DNA from: JAXDLH01 sp034666705
Lineage (GTDB): Bacteria > Chloroflexota > UBA6077 > SHYK01
Assembly: GCA_034666705.1 (NCBI GenBank)
Contig: JAXDLH010000177.1
Coordinates: 1 to 13,363 of the forward strand
Length of the DNA stretch: 13,363 nt
Reading direction: 5' to 3'
Shown: positions 6,642 to 12,816 of the stretch, piece after piece
How positions within the stretch are numbered: position 1 is the stretch's first letter
How the letters are laid out: each line of letters begins with the position of its first letter
Notes under the pieces: model-generated
The model's input: only the letters and a program-made list of their open reading frames with translations
What the model was told of the DNA's origin: nothing
Databases searched by the model: none
Program-made: the position numbers and the translations under genes

Positions 6642-7856
6642 GTGCGCGCTGCGTCCCTCCGCGAAACGGTCATCCTGGCCGGCCTGTCGGCACCCTCGGG
6701 CTCGATCGGGCTCGTCGTGCCGCTCTATATGGGCAGTCGCGGGAACCCCGTCGGCCTGATCGGCGTGGTGCTCGCGCTCGGCGCCATTGCTACGCTGCTC
6801 TCACGCATTCCGGTGCCCAAGCTGTACCGGCCGGAGCGCGCCCGCGGGCTCCTGCTCGTCGTGCTCATCGCCGGCGGCGCGACCTACGTGCTGCTGCCGC
6901 TCATGCCGGAGTTGGTCACATTTACGGCCATGCTGATGCTGAATCGCATGCTCTATGGCATGGCGACGACGATCTATCTGGCCCGCTACCTCGACATGCA
7001 GCCACCCGACGCGGACCGGCGCCGGGCGATGGGGGCCTACGGCGGGACCCAGGCCCTCGGCTATACGGCGTCGAACTTTCTGATTGGCGTCATCGCCGAC
7101 TACGTGAGCTACTTCGCCGCGTTCCTGACGGGTACGGTCACGACGGCAATCGCGGTCGTGCTCCTCGTTGGTACCGCCAATCTCCCTGCGAAGGCCCGGG
7201 CCTCGGCAACCGTCTCCGCGGGGCCGAGCCCGCGCGGCGTGCGCGCCTGGCTGCGGTCGATGGCGGACCCCGGGCTGTGGAGCGTGATGAACGTCGGGGC
7301 ATGGAACCACGTCTTCCACGTCACAGTCACGACGTTCTTTCCAGTCTATGCGGTGCAGATCGGCATCGGCCCGGCGCAGGTTGGCGTGGTGCGCGGCATG
7401 TACTCCGGCATCAACGCGGTGAGCCGCTACGTCGCCGGCTTCGTGCTCGGTCGGGTGAGCCTGCGCAAGGCGCAATACGCTGGTCTGTTGCTGCAGGCCA
7501 CGATGATGGCCACGCTGGCATTCAGCCAGCAGTTCGTCGTGATCAGCGCCATCTTTCTGGTCATTGCCCTCGGGCGCGCGACAGTGATCGTCGCCAACAG
7601 TGTGGCGCTGGCCGAGGAGGTAGATGAGACGCGGGTGAGTCGCGGCGTGGCGACGAGCGCCTACAGCGCGGCGCCGGACGTGGCCAATACGGGGGCGCCA
7701 CTCCTCGCCGGGGCGGTGGCGAGCCTGACCGGCGTCGGCTGGATGTTCACAATCATGGGGATCGGGGCGTTGGTCGCGTTCGGCGTCGGCGAGGCCGCGG
7801 TGGCTCGCTGGCGCGCACGGGAGAAGCGGTCGGACCTAGCGGGTCAGGTGTCATGA
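6642..7856 (+). CDS. Major facilitator superfamily (MFS) transporter
   Basis: A 404-residue membrane protein with repeated hydrophobic spans consistent with about 12 transmembrane segments in two halves. Examples are 'GLIGVVLALGAIATLLSRI' and 'LLLVVLIAGGATYVLLPLM' in the first half, and 'FVVISAIFLVIALG' and 'WMFTIMGIGALVAFGVG' in the second. The halves are joined by a hydrophilic loop around residues 185-215 (PAKARASATVSAGPSPRG). 'GSRGNPVGLIGVVLALGAIATLLSR' resembles the TM1-2/motif A region of MFS carriers, and the length is typical. The GTG at 6642 has GGAGG (6629-6633) eight bases upstream. It should export or import a small molecule by secondary transport; the substrate cannot be told. 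It is a single-gene unit between a terminator and a convergent DUF3052 gene. Confidence 0.88.
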   Translation: MRAASLRETVILAGLSAPSGSIGLVVPLYMGSRGNPVGLIGVVLALGAIATLLSRIPVPKLYRPERARGLLLVVLIAGGATYVLLPLMPELVTFTAMLMLNRMLYGMATTIYLARYLDMQPPDADRRRAMGAYGGTQALGYTASNFLIGVIADYVSYFAAFLTGTVTTAIAVVLLVGTANLPAKARASATVSAGPSPRGVRAWLRSMADPGLWSVMNVGAWNHVFHVTVTTFFPVYAVQIGIGPAQVGVVRGMYSGINAVSRYVAGFVLGRVSLRKAQYAGLLLQATMMATLAFSQQFVVISAIFLVIALGRATVIVANSVALAEEVDETRVSRGVATSAYSAAPDVANTGAPLLAGAVASLTGVGWMFTIMGIGALVAFGVGEAAVARWRAREKRSDLAGQVS

Positions 7857-7893
7857 TCGTCGCCCCTGCGGTGCGGGCATAGAGGCACGGGAA

Positions 7894-7951
7894 TGCCACC
7901 CTGAAGGGCGGGCCATCGGGCACGGGGATGGGCCCGCCCTTCAGGGCGGCA
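7894..7951. repeat. Palindromic intergenic repeat, copy C (CCCTGAAGGG family, best copy)
   Basis: Two 21-bp arms (7894-7914 and 7931-7951) are reverse complements except at one position and enclose a 16-nt loop. The shared core is CACCCTGAAGGGCGGGCC against GGCCCGCCCTTCAGGGCG. Left flank GGGAATGCC is also seen in copy A, and the right flank (CAATGTGCATGGGAACTGAC) resembles the right flanks of copies A and B. It lies between the converging MFS and DUF3052 genes. Confidence 0.8.
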
Positions 7952-7990
7952 GTACCAAGGCAATGTGCATGGGAACTGACCCACCAGACA

Positions 7991-8608
7991 TCACCGCAGC
8001 GCCACCGGGATGACGAGCTTGAGGCCGGTGTGGGTGGGCGAGAAGCTCACGACCTTGATATCGACTAGGCCCGCGGTCTTGGCGCCGGCGATCACGTCGA
8101 TCTCGCGCAGCTCCTTGCGGCCCTTGGGATAGATCGCCCAGATCGCGCCGTTGCGGGCGATGTGCGGCCTGAGCACCTCCAGCTCGGCGAGCTCCTCGTC
8201 GGTAGCGAAGCCGTACAGCAGCACGTCGAGCGGGACCGGCGCCGGCACCGGGTGCATGGTGGCGCGCGCCGCAAGGTCGGCGAGGACCAGGGCATCGCGG
8301 ATACCAAGCGCCGCGACGGCCATGCCGGGCTTGACGCCGAGCTTGTCGAGGAGCGGGCTGGGGTAGCGGATCTTGAGCTGCCAGGGGGCGGCCTCGCGCC
8401 CGAGGGTAAAAACGGCGGTGCCGCCGGCATAGACTACGGTCAGCTCGCCGCGCCGCGCCTCGGAGTGCCGGACCTCGGTAAAGGGGATCGTCACCGCGAG
8501 CTCGCCCCCGGGCTCGCCAATGAAATGGAGCGCATCCGGCGCGAGCACCGCGTGCCCGGCCACCGTGCGGTCGCCAATGCGGAGCGTACAATCAGCCTCG
8601 GTTGCCAT
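7991..8608 (-). CDS. DUF3052-like protein with an additional N-terminal beta domain
   Basis: A protein of 205 residues; ATG at 8608 with GAGGA six bases upstream. The C-terminal part, from 'PLLDKLGVKPGMAVAALGI' (about residue 85), fits DUF3052: the KLGVKPG motif, then a segment 'PLDVLLYGFATDEELAELEVLRPHIARNGAIWAIYPKG' and the ending 'GLVDIKVVSFSPTHTGLKLVIP'. The fold is expected to resemble an alpha/beta Rossmann-like domain; no function is established. The first 80 or so residues (LRIGDRTVAGHAVLAPDALHFI... IPFTEVRHSEARRGELTVVY... FTLGREAAPWQLKIRYPSP) look like a small GRAM/PH-like beta sheet. Family members I know start close to the KLGVKPG motif, so this extension is unusual. It is transcribed alone, divergent from the flavoenzyme at 8804 and convergent with the MFS gene. 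Confidence 0.78.
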   Translation of the reverse strand: MATEADCTLRIGDRTVAGHAVLAPDALHFIGEPGGELAVTIPFTEVRHSEARRGELTVVYAGGTAVFTLGREAAPWQLKIRYPSPLLDKLGVKPGMAVAALGIRDALVLADLAARATMHPVPAPVPLDVLLYGFATDEELAELEVLRPHIARNGAIWAIYPKGRKELREIDVIAGAKTAGLVDIKVVSFSPTHTGLKLVIPVALR

Positions 8609-8644
8609 CGGCGGTCCTCGTGCGGTGCATAGCTCGGCGCGCCC

Positions 8645-8650
8645 ATTGTA
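8645..8650 (-). promoter_or_regulatory. Possible -10 element of the DUF3052 gene
   Basis: On the minus strand this reads TACAAT (five of six consensus bases), about 37 bp before the ATG at 8608. There is no convincing -35 box, so the call is weak. Confidence 0.3.
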
Positions 8651-8803
8651 GTCCGTGAGCTCGTCGGGCATTGGGGACGCCGCCACGTCCGGATTGTGTG
8701 CGGTGGACAGGAAGCGGCGTCCATCTCTGGGACGAGGCCCGTCGGGGATCGGGCTCGTTCTTCACCGCGGCGACACGAGAGGGGTGTGCAAAGGGAGGCG
8801 AGA

Positions 8804-10006
8804 ATGGCTGCGTACGACGTCGCGATCATTGGCGGCGGCATCATCGGCCTCGCCGCCGCCCGCGAGATCCTGCAGCGCCGCCCGGGGGTGCGTCTGGCGG
8901 TGCTCGAGAAGGAGTCTGCCACTGGCCAGCACCAGACGGGGCACAACAGCGGGGTGATCCACTCCGGCATCTACTATGCGCCGGGCTCGGCCAAGGCGCG
9001 TGGGTGCGTCGAGGGCGGCGTGCTGCTCACGCGCTATTGCGACGCGCATCACCTGCCGTACGACCGCTGCGGCAAGGTGATCGTCGCCATCCACGAGGAT
9101 GAGCTGCCGCGCCTCGAGAGCCTGTACCAGCGCGGCCTCGCCAATGGGGTGCCGGGCCTGGAGCTGATCGGCCGAGAGCGGCTGCGCGAGCTGGAGCCGC
9201 ACGTGGTCGGCATCAAGGCGATCTGGTCGCCCCAGACCGGCATCACGGACTACCGGCGCATCGCGGCGAGCTACGCTGCCGACGTGCAGGCGGCCGGCGG
9301 CGAGATCCTGACCGGACACGAGGTGGTCGGGATTCGCCGAGTTTCGGATGCGACGGTGCTGCTCACGACGGCCGGCGACGTGCAGGCGCAGGCGGTGGTG
9401 GCGTGCGCCGGGTTGCACGCCGACCGGGTGGCGGAGATGGCGGGCGCGCCGCGCGACCCGCGCATCGTGCCGTTTCGGGGCGACTACTACGTGGTGCGTC
9501 CGGAGCGGCGCAACCTCGTGAGCAACCTGGTGTACCCGGTGCCTGACCCGGCGTTCCCGTTCCTCGGCGTCCACTTCACTCGCCACCTCGACGGCGAGAT
9601 GTCGCTCGGCCCGAACGCGGTGCTCGCCTTCGCGCGCGAGGGCTACGCGCGGACGGACCTGGCGCCGCGCGAGTTGCTCGAGGTGCTGGCGTTTCGGGGC
9701 TTCCAGAAGCTGGCGGCAAAGTACTGGCGGACGGGGCTGGGCGAGATGTGGCGCGACTACAACCGCAAGGCGTTCCTCGCCGCGCTGCAGGCGTACGTGC
9801 CGGAGCTGACCGACGGCGACTTGCTGCCGGGCCACGCCGGCGTGCGGGCGCAGGCGCTGACCGACGACGGCAAGCTGGTCGACGACTTCGTGGTGGACAA
9901 GGCGGCCGGCGTGCTGCACGTGCGCAATGCGCCCTCGCCGGCGGCAACCTCATCGCTCACCATCGGCGCCATGGTCGCCGACGCCTTCGAGCAGCTCGCG
10001 GCGTAG
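8804..10006 (+). CDS. lhgO: L-2-hydroxyglutarate oxidase-like FAD-dependent oxidoreductase
   Basis: A protein of 400 residues; ATG at 8804 with GGGAGG (8793-8798) five bases upstream. The N-terminal 'DVAIIGGGIIGLAAAREI' is a dinucleotide-binding motif (G10, G12, G15), with E35 as the likely ribose-binding acid. 'QTGHNSGVIHSGIYYAPGS' (44-62) is the signature of the L-2-hydroxyglutarate oxidase/dehydrogenase branch of the DAO superfamily; 'PFRGDYYVV', 'VHFTRHLDGEMSLGPNAVLA', 'GHAGVRAQ' and 'HVRNAPSPAATSSLTIG' are the other conserved blocks. Length is usual. The enzyme oxidises L-2-hydroxyglutarate to 2-oxoglutarate with FAD, passing electrons to oxygen or to the membrane quinone pool (known for the family). 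No glutarate-pathway genes (csiD, gabT/gabD) are beside it, so a general metabolite-repair role is plausible. Related 2-hydroxy-acid substrates cannot be excluded. Confidence 0.9.
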   Translation: MAAYDVAIIGGGIIGLAAAREILQRRPGVRLAVLEKESATGQHQTGHNSGVIHSGIYYAPGSAKARGCVEGGVLLTRYCDAHHLPYDRCGKVIVAIHEDELPRLESLYQRGLANGVPGLELIGRERLRELEPHVVGIKAIWSPQTGITDYRRIAASYAADVQAAGGEILTGHEVVGIRRVSDATVLLTTAGDVQAQAVVACAGLHADRVAEMAGAPRDPRIVPFRGDYYVVRPERRNLVSNLVYPVPDPAFPFLGVHFTRHLDGEMSLGPNAVLAFAREGYARTDLAPRELLEVLAFRGFQKLAAKYWRTGLGEMWRDYNRKAFLAALQAYVPELTDGDLLPGHAGVRAQALTDDGKLVDDFVVDKAAGVLHVRNAPSPAATSSLTIGAMVADAFEQLAA

Positions 10007-10017
10007 GCGCGGGGTGG

Positions 10018-10044
10018 CCCTTCGAGAGCCTCAGGGCGAACGGG
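10018..10044. repeat. PF(D/E)xLRANG-type palindromic repeat
   Basis: CCCTTCGAGAGCCTCAGGGC followed by GAACGGG reads PFESLRANG in one frame. It is a variant of the common dispersed bacterial palindrome that yields PFDxLRANG or RPEPVEG peptides when ORFs are called across it. CCCTTCG (10018-10024) pairs with CGAACGGG (10037-10044) with one bulged C. It lies 12 bp after the flavoenzyme stop codon. Confidence 0.7.
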
Positions 10045-10130
10045 TTGGTGGGATTGAGAGCGCGGCCGGGATTGGTGGGACTGAGGGCGGACGGGGTTGG
10101 TGGAACTGAGGGCATACGACATTGGTGGGC
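10045..10130. repeat. Four-copy degenerate tandem repeat, 25-27 bp period
   Basis: TTGGTGGGA or a close variant starts at 10045, 10072, 10097 and 10122 (spacings 27, 25, 25). The first three are followed by a form of CTGAGGGC and a CG-rich spacer; the fourth is truncated. It fills the gap between the flavoenzyme and the toxin gene. The first unit begins inside the palindrome remnant GGCGAACGG, so the array may have grown from that element. Confidence 0.65.
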
Positions 10131-10142
10131 CGGCTTGGGGGC

Positions 10143-10517
10143 TCAATCGCGCCGAGCTTCCCGGAGGTATTCCAGGCGGTCGCCCCAATGCTGGTCCCCA
10201 GCAGCGGCGGCGCAGGCCAGTAGGGAGCGAATCAGACCACCGAGGTCATCCTGGCGGATTGTCTTCTCATCGATCACGATCACGCCCGCGTGGTGGCGGG
10301 CGTGATCGGCCCATTGCTCGACCAATGGCCGGACGGTGCGCTGGTCGTATGTGACCAGCACCCGACTTTCAGGCAGAGCGGCCATCAGAATTCGGTCGTC
10401 GGGCGCATCGATGAAGATACCGCCGAGCCAATTGCGGAGGGAGATGGCATCAAGCCCGTCGGCTGCGAGCGTCTGCGCAATGGTCGGAGAGAGGTGCCCG
10501 TCAAGGAGCAGGCGCAT
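10143..10517 (-). CDS. DUF5615 PIN-like toxin of a toxin-antitoxin pair
   Basis: A protein of 124 residues beginning MRLLLDGHLSPTIAQTLAADG. This matches the DUF5615 family of PIN-like (Mut7-C-like) proteins: a first-strand Asp (D6) followed by LSP, a central 'DAPDDRILMAAL' (D40-D41), and 'RVLVTYDQRT' with D58. These acids would form the metal-binding nuclease site seen in PIN folds. The usual family motif is LLDENLS; here it is LLDGHLS, so one acidic residue is absent. The likely role is an RNA-cleaving toxin held in check by its upstream partner; this is inferred from family and context. The ATG lies inside the 3' end of the antitoxin gene (17-bp overlap), which implies translational coupling. 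The gene ends facing the flavoenzyme gene across a repeat-filled gap. Confidence 0.85.
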   Translation of the reverse strand: MRLLLDGHLSPTIAQTLAADGLDAISLRNWLGGIFIDAPDDRILMAALPESRVLVTYDQRTVRPLVEQWADHARHHAGVIVIDEKTIRQDDLGGLIRSLLACAAAAGDQHWGDRLEYLREARRD

Positions 10518-10935
10518 CTATGTCGACGACTGTCTCGTGGTACCCTGGCGTGAGCGGCAGCAAGTGTTCGCCAACCCACTCATTGTCGGCAATGATGTCG
10601 TTGATCTCGTCGGCAAAGGCCTGCGCGTAGGCGAGCGCAGCCCGGACCTGAGTCTCTGGAGTCTCAAGATATGCGGCTGCCTGCGCGGCAACATCGCAGT
10701 CGTAACGGCGGGCCAAATTCGCAACGTGCCAGACCTTGATGCGCGTGCCCTTGAGAAATGCTTCGCGGCCGGCCGCGGTGTCGCGAAACTCGATGGAGGG
10801 GAACTCGCGCATTCGCAGCGCCTCCTCGAGGAGGAGCGCACCAGTTTCCGAGGGCGTGCGGTTCAACTGGAGGGCGAGGTGCTGCAGCCGCTCGAACTGC
10901 AGGTTTTTGAGGCGCATGCTTACCACATGGCTCAC
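10501..10935 (-). CDS. DUF433 antitoxin with N-terminal RHH/helical segment
   Basis: A protein of 144 residues from a GTG at 10935, supported by GAGGAG eight bases upstream; an internal ATG at 10917 is the alternative. Residues 7-45 (MRLKNLQFERLQHLALQLNRTPSETGALLLEEALR) look like a ribbon-helix-helix or similar DNA-binding/dimerisation segment. From about residue 46, 'PSIEFRDTAAGREAFLKGTRIKVWHVANLARRYDCDVAAQAAAYLE' is a DUF433 domain with its usual GTRI motif. DUF433 genes are commonly found just before DUF5615 genes, as here, and are regarded as antitoxins. The overlap with the toxin gene and an upstream palindrome at 10961-10971 fit an autoregulated TA operon. DUF433 is normally about 75 residues; the extra N-terminus makes this a longer variant. 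Confidence 0.82.
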   Translation of the reverse strand: MSHVVSMRLKNLQFERLQHLALQLNRTPSETGALLLEEALRMREFPSIEFRDTAAGREAFLKGTRIKVWHVANLARRYDCDVAAQAAAYLETPETQVRAALAYAQAFADEINDIIADNEWVGEHLLPLTPGYHETVVDIDAPAP

Positions 10936-10960
10936 AAGGGCTTCTCCTCTATCGGGCTGA

Positions 10961-10971
10961 TTACATTGTAA
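10961..10971 (-). promoter_or_regulatory. Palindrome over the -10 box of the toxin-antitoxin operon
   Basis: TTACA-T-TGTAA is a perfect palindrome. On the minus strand it contains TACAAT (10970-10965), a five-of-six match to a -10 box about 30 bp before the GTG start. A repressor bound here would block the promoter, as expected for an autoregulating antitoxin. No good -35 is seen. The overlap is seen directly; the binding is inference. Confidence 0.5.
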
Positions 10972-11089
10972 CTCGCGCCACGTGCCTATCGTGGGTGCTA
11001 GTGCGCTCGACCAACCTCGCATGCGCCCGGACTGGTACACTCCCCCGCAACTTTGCCCAGCCTCCGCCATTCTCGCCTTGGGGACGTGC

Positions 11090-11701
11090 ATGCTCGAAGC
11101 TGTCGCCGAATGGGTCAAATCCGTGATCAGCACGCTCGGGTATCCAGGCATCGTGCTGACGATGGCGATCGAGTCCGCCCTGATCCCGCTGCCGTCGGAG
11201 ATCATCATGCCGTTCTCTGGCTTCCTCGTGTCGGAGGGTAAACTCTCCCTGCCGCTCGTCGCGCTCAGCGGGGCGGTCGGGAACGTGCTCGGCTCGCTAA
11301 TCGCGTACGCGATCGGTGCGCTGCTCGAAGAGACGGTGATTCGCCGCCTGATCCGCTCCTACGGCAAGTGGCTGCTCATTACCGAGAAGGAGCTGGACCA
11401 CGCGATGGAGCTGCTGCGCCACTATAACGACGGCGTCGTGCTCGGCAGCCGCGTGCTGCCGGGGATCCGCACCGTGATCTCGCTGCCCTGTGGGATGGCA
11501 CGATTGCCGCTCGGGCGCTTCATCGTGCTCACCTTTGTGGGATCGCTGATATGGTCGCTCTTCCTCGCGTACGTCGGGCTGAAGCTCGGCGAGCATTGGG
11601 ACACGCTCGGCCCCTATTTCCACAGCGCGGACGCTTTGATCGTCGTACTGATCGTCGCGGCGGTCGGCTTGTACGTTTATCGCAAGCTGCGCACGGCATA
11701 G
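11090..11701 (+). CDS. DedA/SNARE-associated (VTT domain) family membrane protein
   Basis: A protein of 203 residues; the ATG at 11090 has a weak GGGG six bases upstream, and the frame is open further left without family similarity. 'GIVLTMAIESALIPLPSEIIMPFSGFLVSEG' carries the early acidic residue and the 'PxPSE' block of DedA proteins. 'GSRVLPGIRTVISLPCGMARLPLGRFIVLTFVGSLIW' matches the conserved R-x-x-PG-x-R-x-x-x-x-x-x-x-G motif. Several hydrophobic spans end in a C-terminal one (ALIVVLIVAAVGLYVYRKL). The length is typical. DedA proteins sit in the inner membrane and are linked to lipid carrier (undecaprenyl phosphate) or phospholipid flipping and to membrane-potential upkeep. It is transcribed alone, divergent from the TA operon and convergent with the aldolase gene. 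Confidence 0.92.
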   Translation: MLEAVAEWVKSVISTLGYPGIVLTMAIESALIPLPSEIIMPFSGFLVSEGKLSLPLVALSGAVGNVLGSLIAYAIGALLEETVIRRLIRSYGKWLLITEKELDHAMELLRHYNDGVVLGSRVLPGIRTVISLPCGMARLPLGRFIVLTFVGSLIWSLFLAYVGLKLGEHWDTLGPYFHSADALIVVLIVAAVGLYVYRKLRTA

Positions 11702-11703
11702 CG

Positions 11704-11757
11704 GCAGTAGGCAGTCGCTATGCTGGGGCGACCTCCGCAAGCTCCACCGCCTACTGC
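11704..11757. repeat. Inverted repeat GCAGTAGGC / GCCTACTGC at a convergent gene end
   Basis: GCAGTAGGC (11704-11712) and GCCTACTGC (11749-11757) are exact 9-bp reverse complements with a 36-nt loop, starting three bases after the DedA stop codon. There is no T-run. It may act as a 3' hairpin, or be a remnant of the CTACTGC-type repeats common in such genomes. Confidence 0.45.
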
Positions 11758-11781
11758 ATACTGCCCAACACCTCGTACCGC

Positions 11782-11800
11782 GAGATGAGTTCATCATCTC
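11782..11800. terminator. Possible 7-bp hairpin downstream of DedA and aldolase genes
   Basis: GAGATGA-GTTCA-TCATCTC is a perfect 7-bp stem with a 5-nt loop, between the two converging genes. Neither side has a T-run, so intrinsic termination is doubtful. Confidence 0.3.
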
Positions 11801-11836
11801 TGAATCCCTGCACGTGACCTCCACAAGCCCGAATGG

Positions 11837-12565
11837 CTACAGCGTGATCACGTGGTCCCAGTTGCGCTCCTTGCGGGTGAGGTACTGCCAGGCGCGGCGG
11901 ATATTCTCCTCGTGGTAGATGTGGGCGCGCTTCTGGAGCACCTCATCGTCCGGGGTAGCGGGCACGTCGCGGCCCGTCTGGAGCGCCGCGAGCTGCGCGG
12001 CGGCCGCCTTGTTGAGCAGCATCGCCGCCACCGCGGCCTCCTCGAGGGTGCGCGCGGCGATGACGATGCCGTGGTTCTTCATTAAAAGAGTGTGGTGGTC
12101 GCCCAGACTCTGCGCCACCGAGGCTCCCTGGTCCTCGGTGAGGATGAGATCGGTCATCTCGGTGAACACGGGCACGTCCGGGGGCGCAAAGTAGGCGCCT
12201 TCGTGAGTGACCGGACGGATTTGTATGCCGGCGGAGCCGAGGATCGTGGGCAGCATCGGGTGGGTGTGGATCACGGCGTTGACCTCGGGCCGGCGGCGCA
12301 TGATCTCCGAGTGGATGGGGAACTCATTGTGCCGCTCGCGCATGCCGGCGACCTTGTGCCCGGCGAAGTCGATGAGCACGACGTCGTCCGGGGTGATCTC
12401 CTCCAGGCCGAGGCGGTTCGCCTTGATCCAGAGCTGGTTGGCATCACGCGGATCGCGCACGGAAACGTGGCCCCAAACGACGTCGCCGTGACCCTCCATC
12501 GCCACGACGCGACAGGCGGTAGCGAGCTTTTCGCGCAGGTCGTAGTCGGACGCGTCGAACGGCAT
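11837..12565 (-). CDS. Class II aldolase/adducin family protein
   Basis: A protein of 242 residues; ATG at 12565 with GGGAGG four bases upstream. It has the family's zinc and active-site pattern: 'WGHVSVRDP' (substrate phosphate loop region, about 31-39), E87 in 'IHSEIMRRRPEV' and the metal ligands H100 and H102 in 'VIHTHPMLPTIL', with H165 in 'LLMKNHGIVIAARTLEEA'. Members are Zn- or metal-dependent aldolases, epimerases or decarboxylases acting on sugar phosphates and related acids, mostly in the cytosol. The sequence does not tell which. 'GHVS' in place of the GNIS found in L-fuculose-1-phosphate aldolase suggests a decarboxylase-like or uncharacterised subfamily. It stands alone and is divergent from the gene at 12817, with a palindrome between them. 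Confidence 0.9.
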   Translation of the reverse strand: MPFDASDYDLREKLATACRVVAMEGHGDVVWGHVSVRDPRDANQLWIKANRLGLEEITPDDVVLIDFAGHKVAGMRERHNEFPIHSEIMRRRPEVNAVIHTHPMLPTILGSAGIQIRPVTHEGAYFAPPDVPVFTEMTDLILTEDQGASVAQSLGDHHTLLMKNHGIVIAARTLEEAAVAAMLLNKAAAAQLAALQTGRDVPATPDDEVLQKRAHIYHEENIRRAWQYLTRKERNWDHVITL

Positions 12566-12678
12566 CGAGCCTCCCGGCAGGGCAGAGTGTCAGCCCGGAC
12601 TGGTGCAGATTGGAATGGTGGACGTGGGGCTGCGCGCTCATCGTACCTCGACGGGCAGTCACAAATGACACACAGCCG

Positions 12679-12707
12679 TTGACGGCCAGGGTGAAGATGC
12701 CCATAAT
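12679..12707 (+). promoter_or_regulatory. Sigma70-type promoter of the PKD-repeat gene
   Basis: TTGACG (12679-12684), a 17-bp spacer and CATAAT (12702-12707) each match five of six consensus bases. Transcription would start near 12714, giving a leader of about 100 nt before the ATG at 12817. It is the best promoter match I found in the window. Confidence 0.65.
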
Positions 12708-12718
12708 TGGCCGCGCCA

Positions 12719-12733
12719 TAACAATAATTGTTA
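12719..12733. promoter_or_regulatory. Perfect 15-bp palindrome, candidate operator
   Basis: TAACAAT-A-ATTGTTA is an exact 7+1+7 palindrome, strikingly A+T-rich for this GC-rich DNA. It begins about five bases after the predicted start site of the upstream promoter, a place where a repressor would block transcription. It also lies 154 bp upstream of the divergent aldolase gene. The protein that may bind is not identifiable. Confidence 0.55.
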
Positions 12734-12816
12734 CAGTGCGTTAAATTGGATGGCGCCGCGATCGAGAGCGTCGCCGCGCCCCACTGGAACACGAAGCCGA
12801 ACGGAGGCAAGAACTC

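Noticed and set aside
8762..9919. A 385-codon minus-strand open frame opposite the flavoenzyme
   Set aside because: Composition is His/Arg/Val-rich without motifs; the plus strand has an FAD-binding motif, family signature blocks and a good ribosome binding site.
10045..10130. CRISPR array
   Set aside because: Only four imperfect units with 25-27 bp period and almost no spacer sequence; no cas gene nearby.
12643..12665. Promoter for the aldolase gene on the minus strand (TACGAT-like -10)
   Set aside because: Only four of six -10 bases match and no -35 box lies at a suitable distance.
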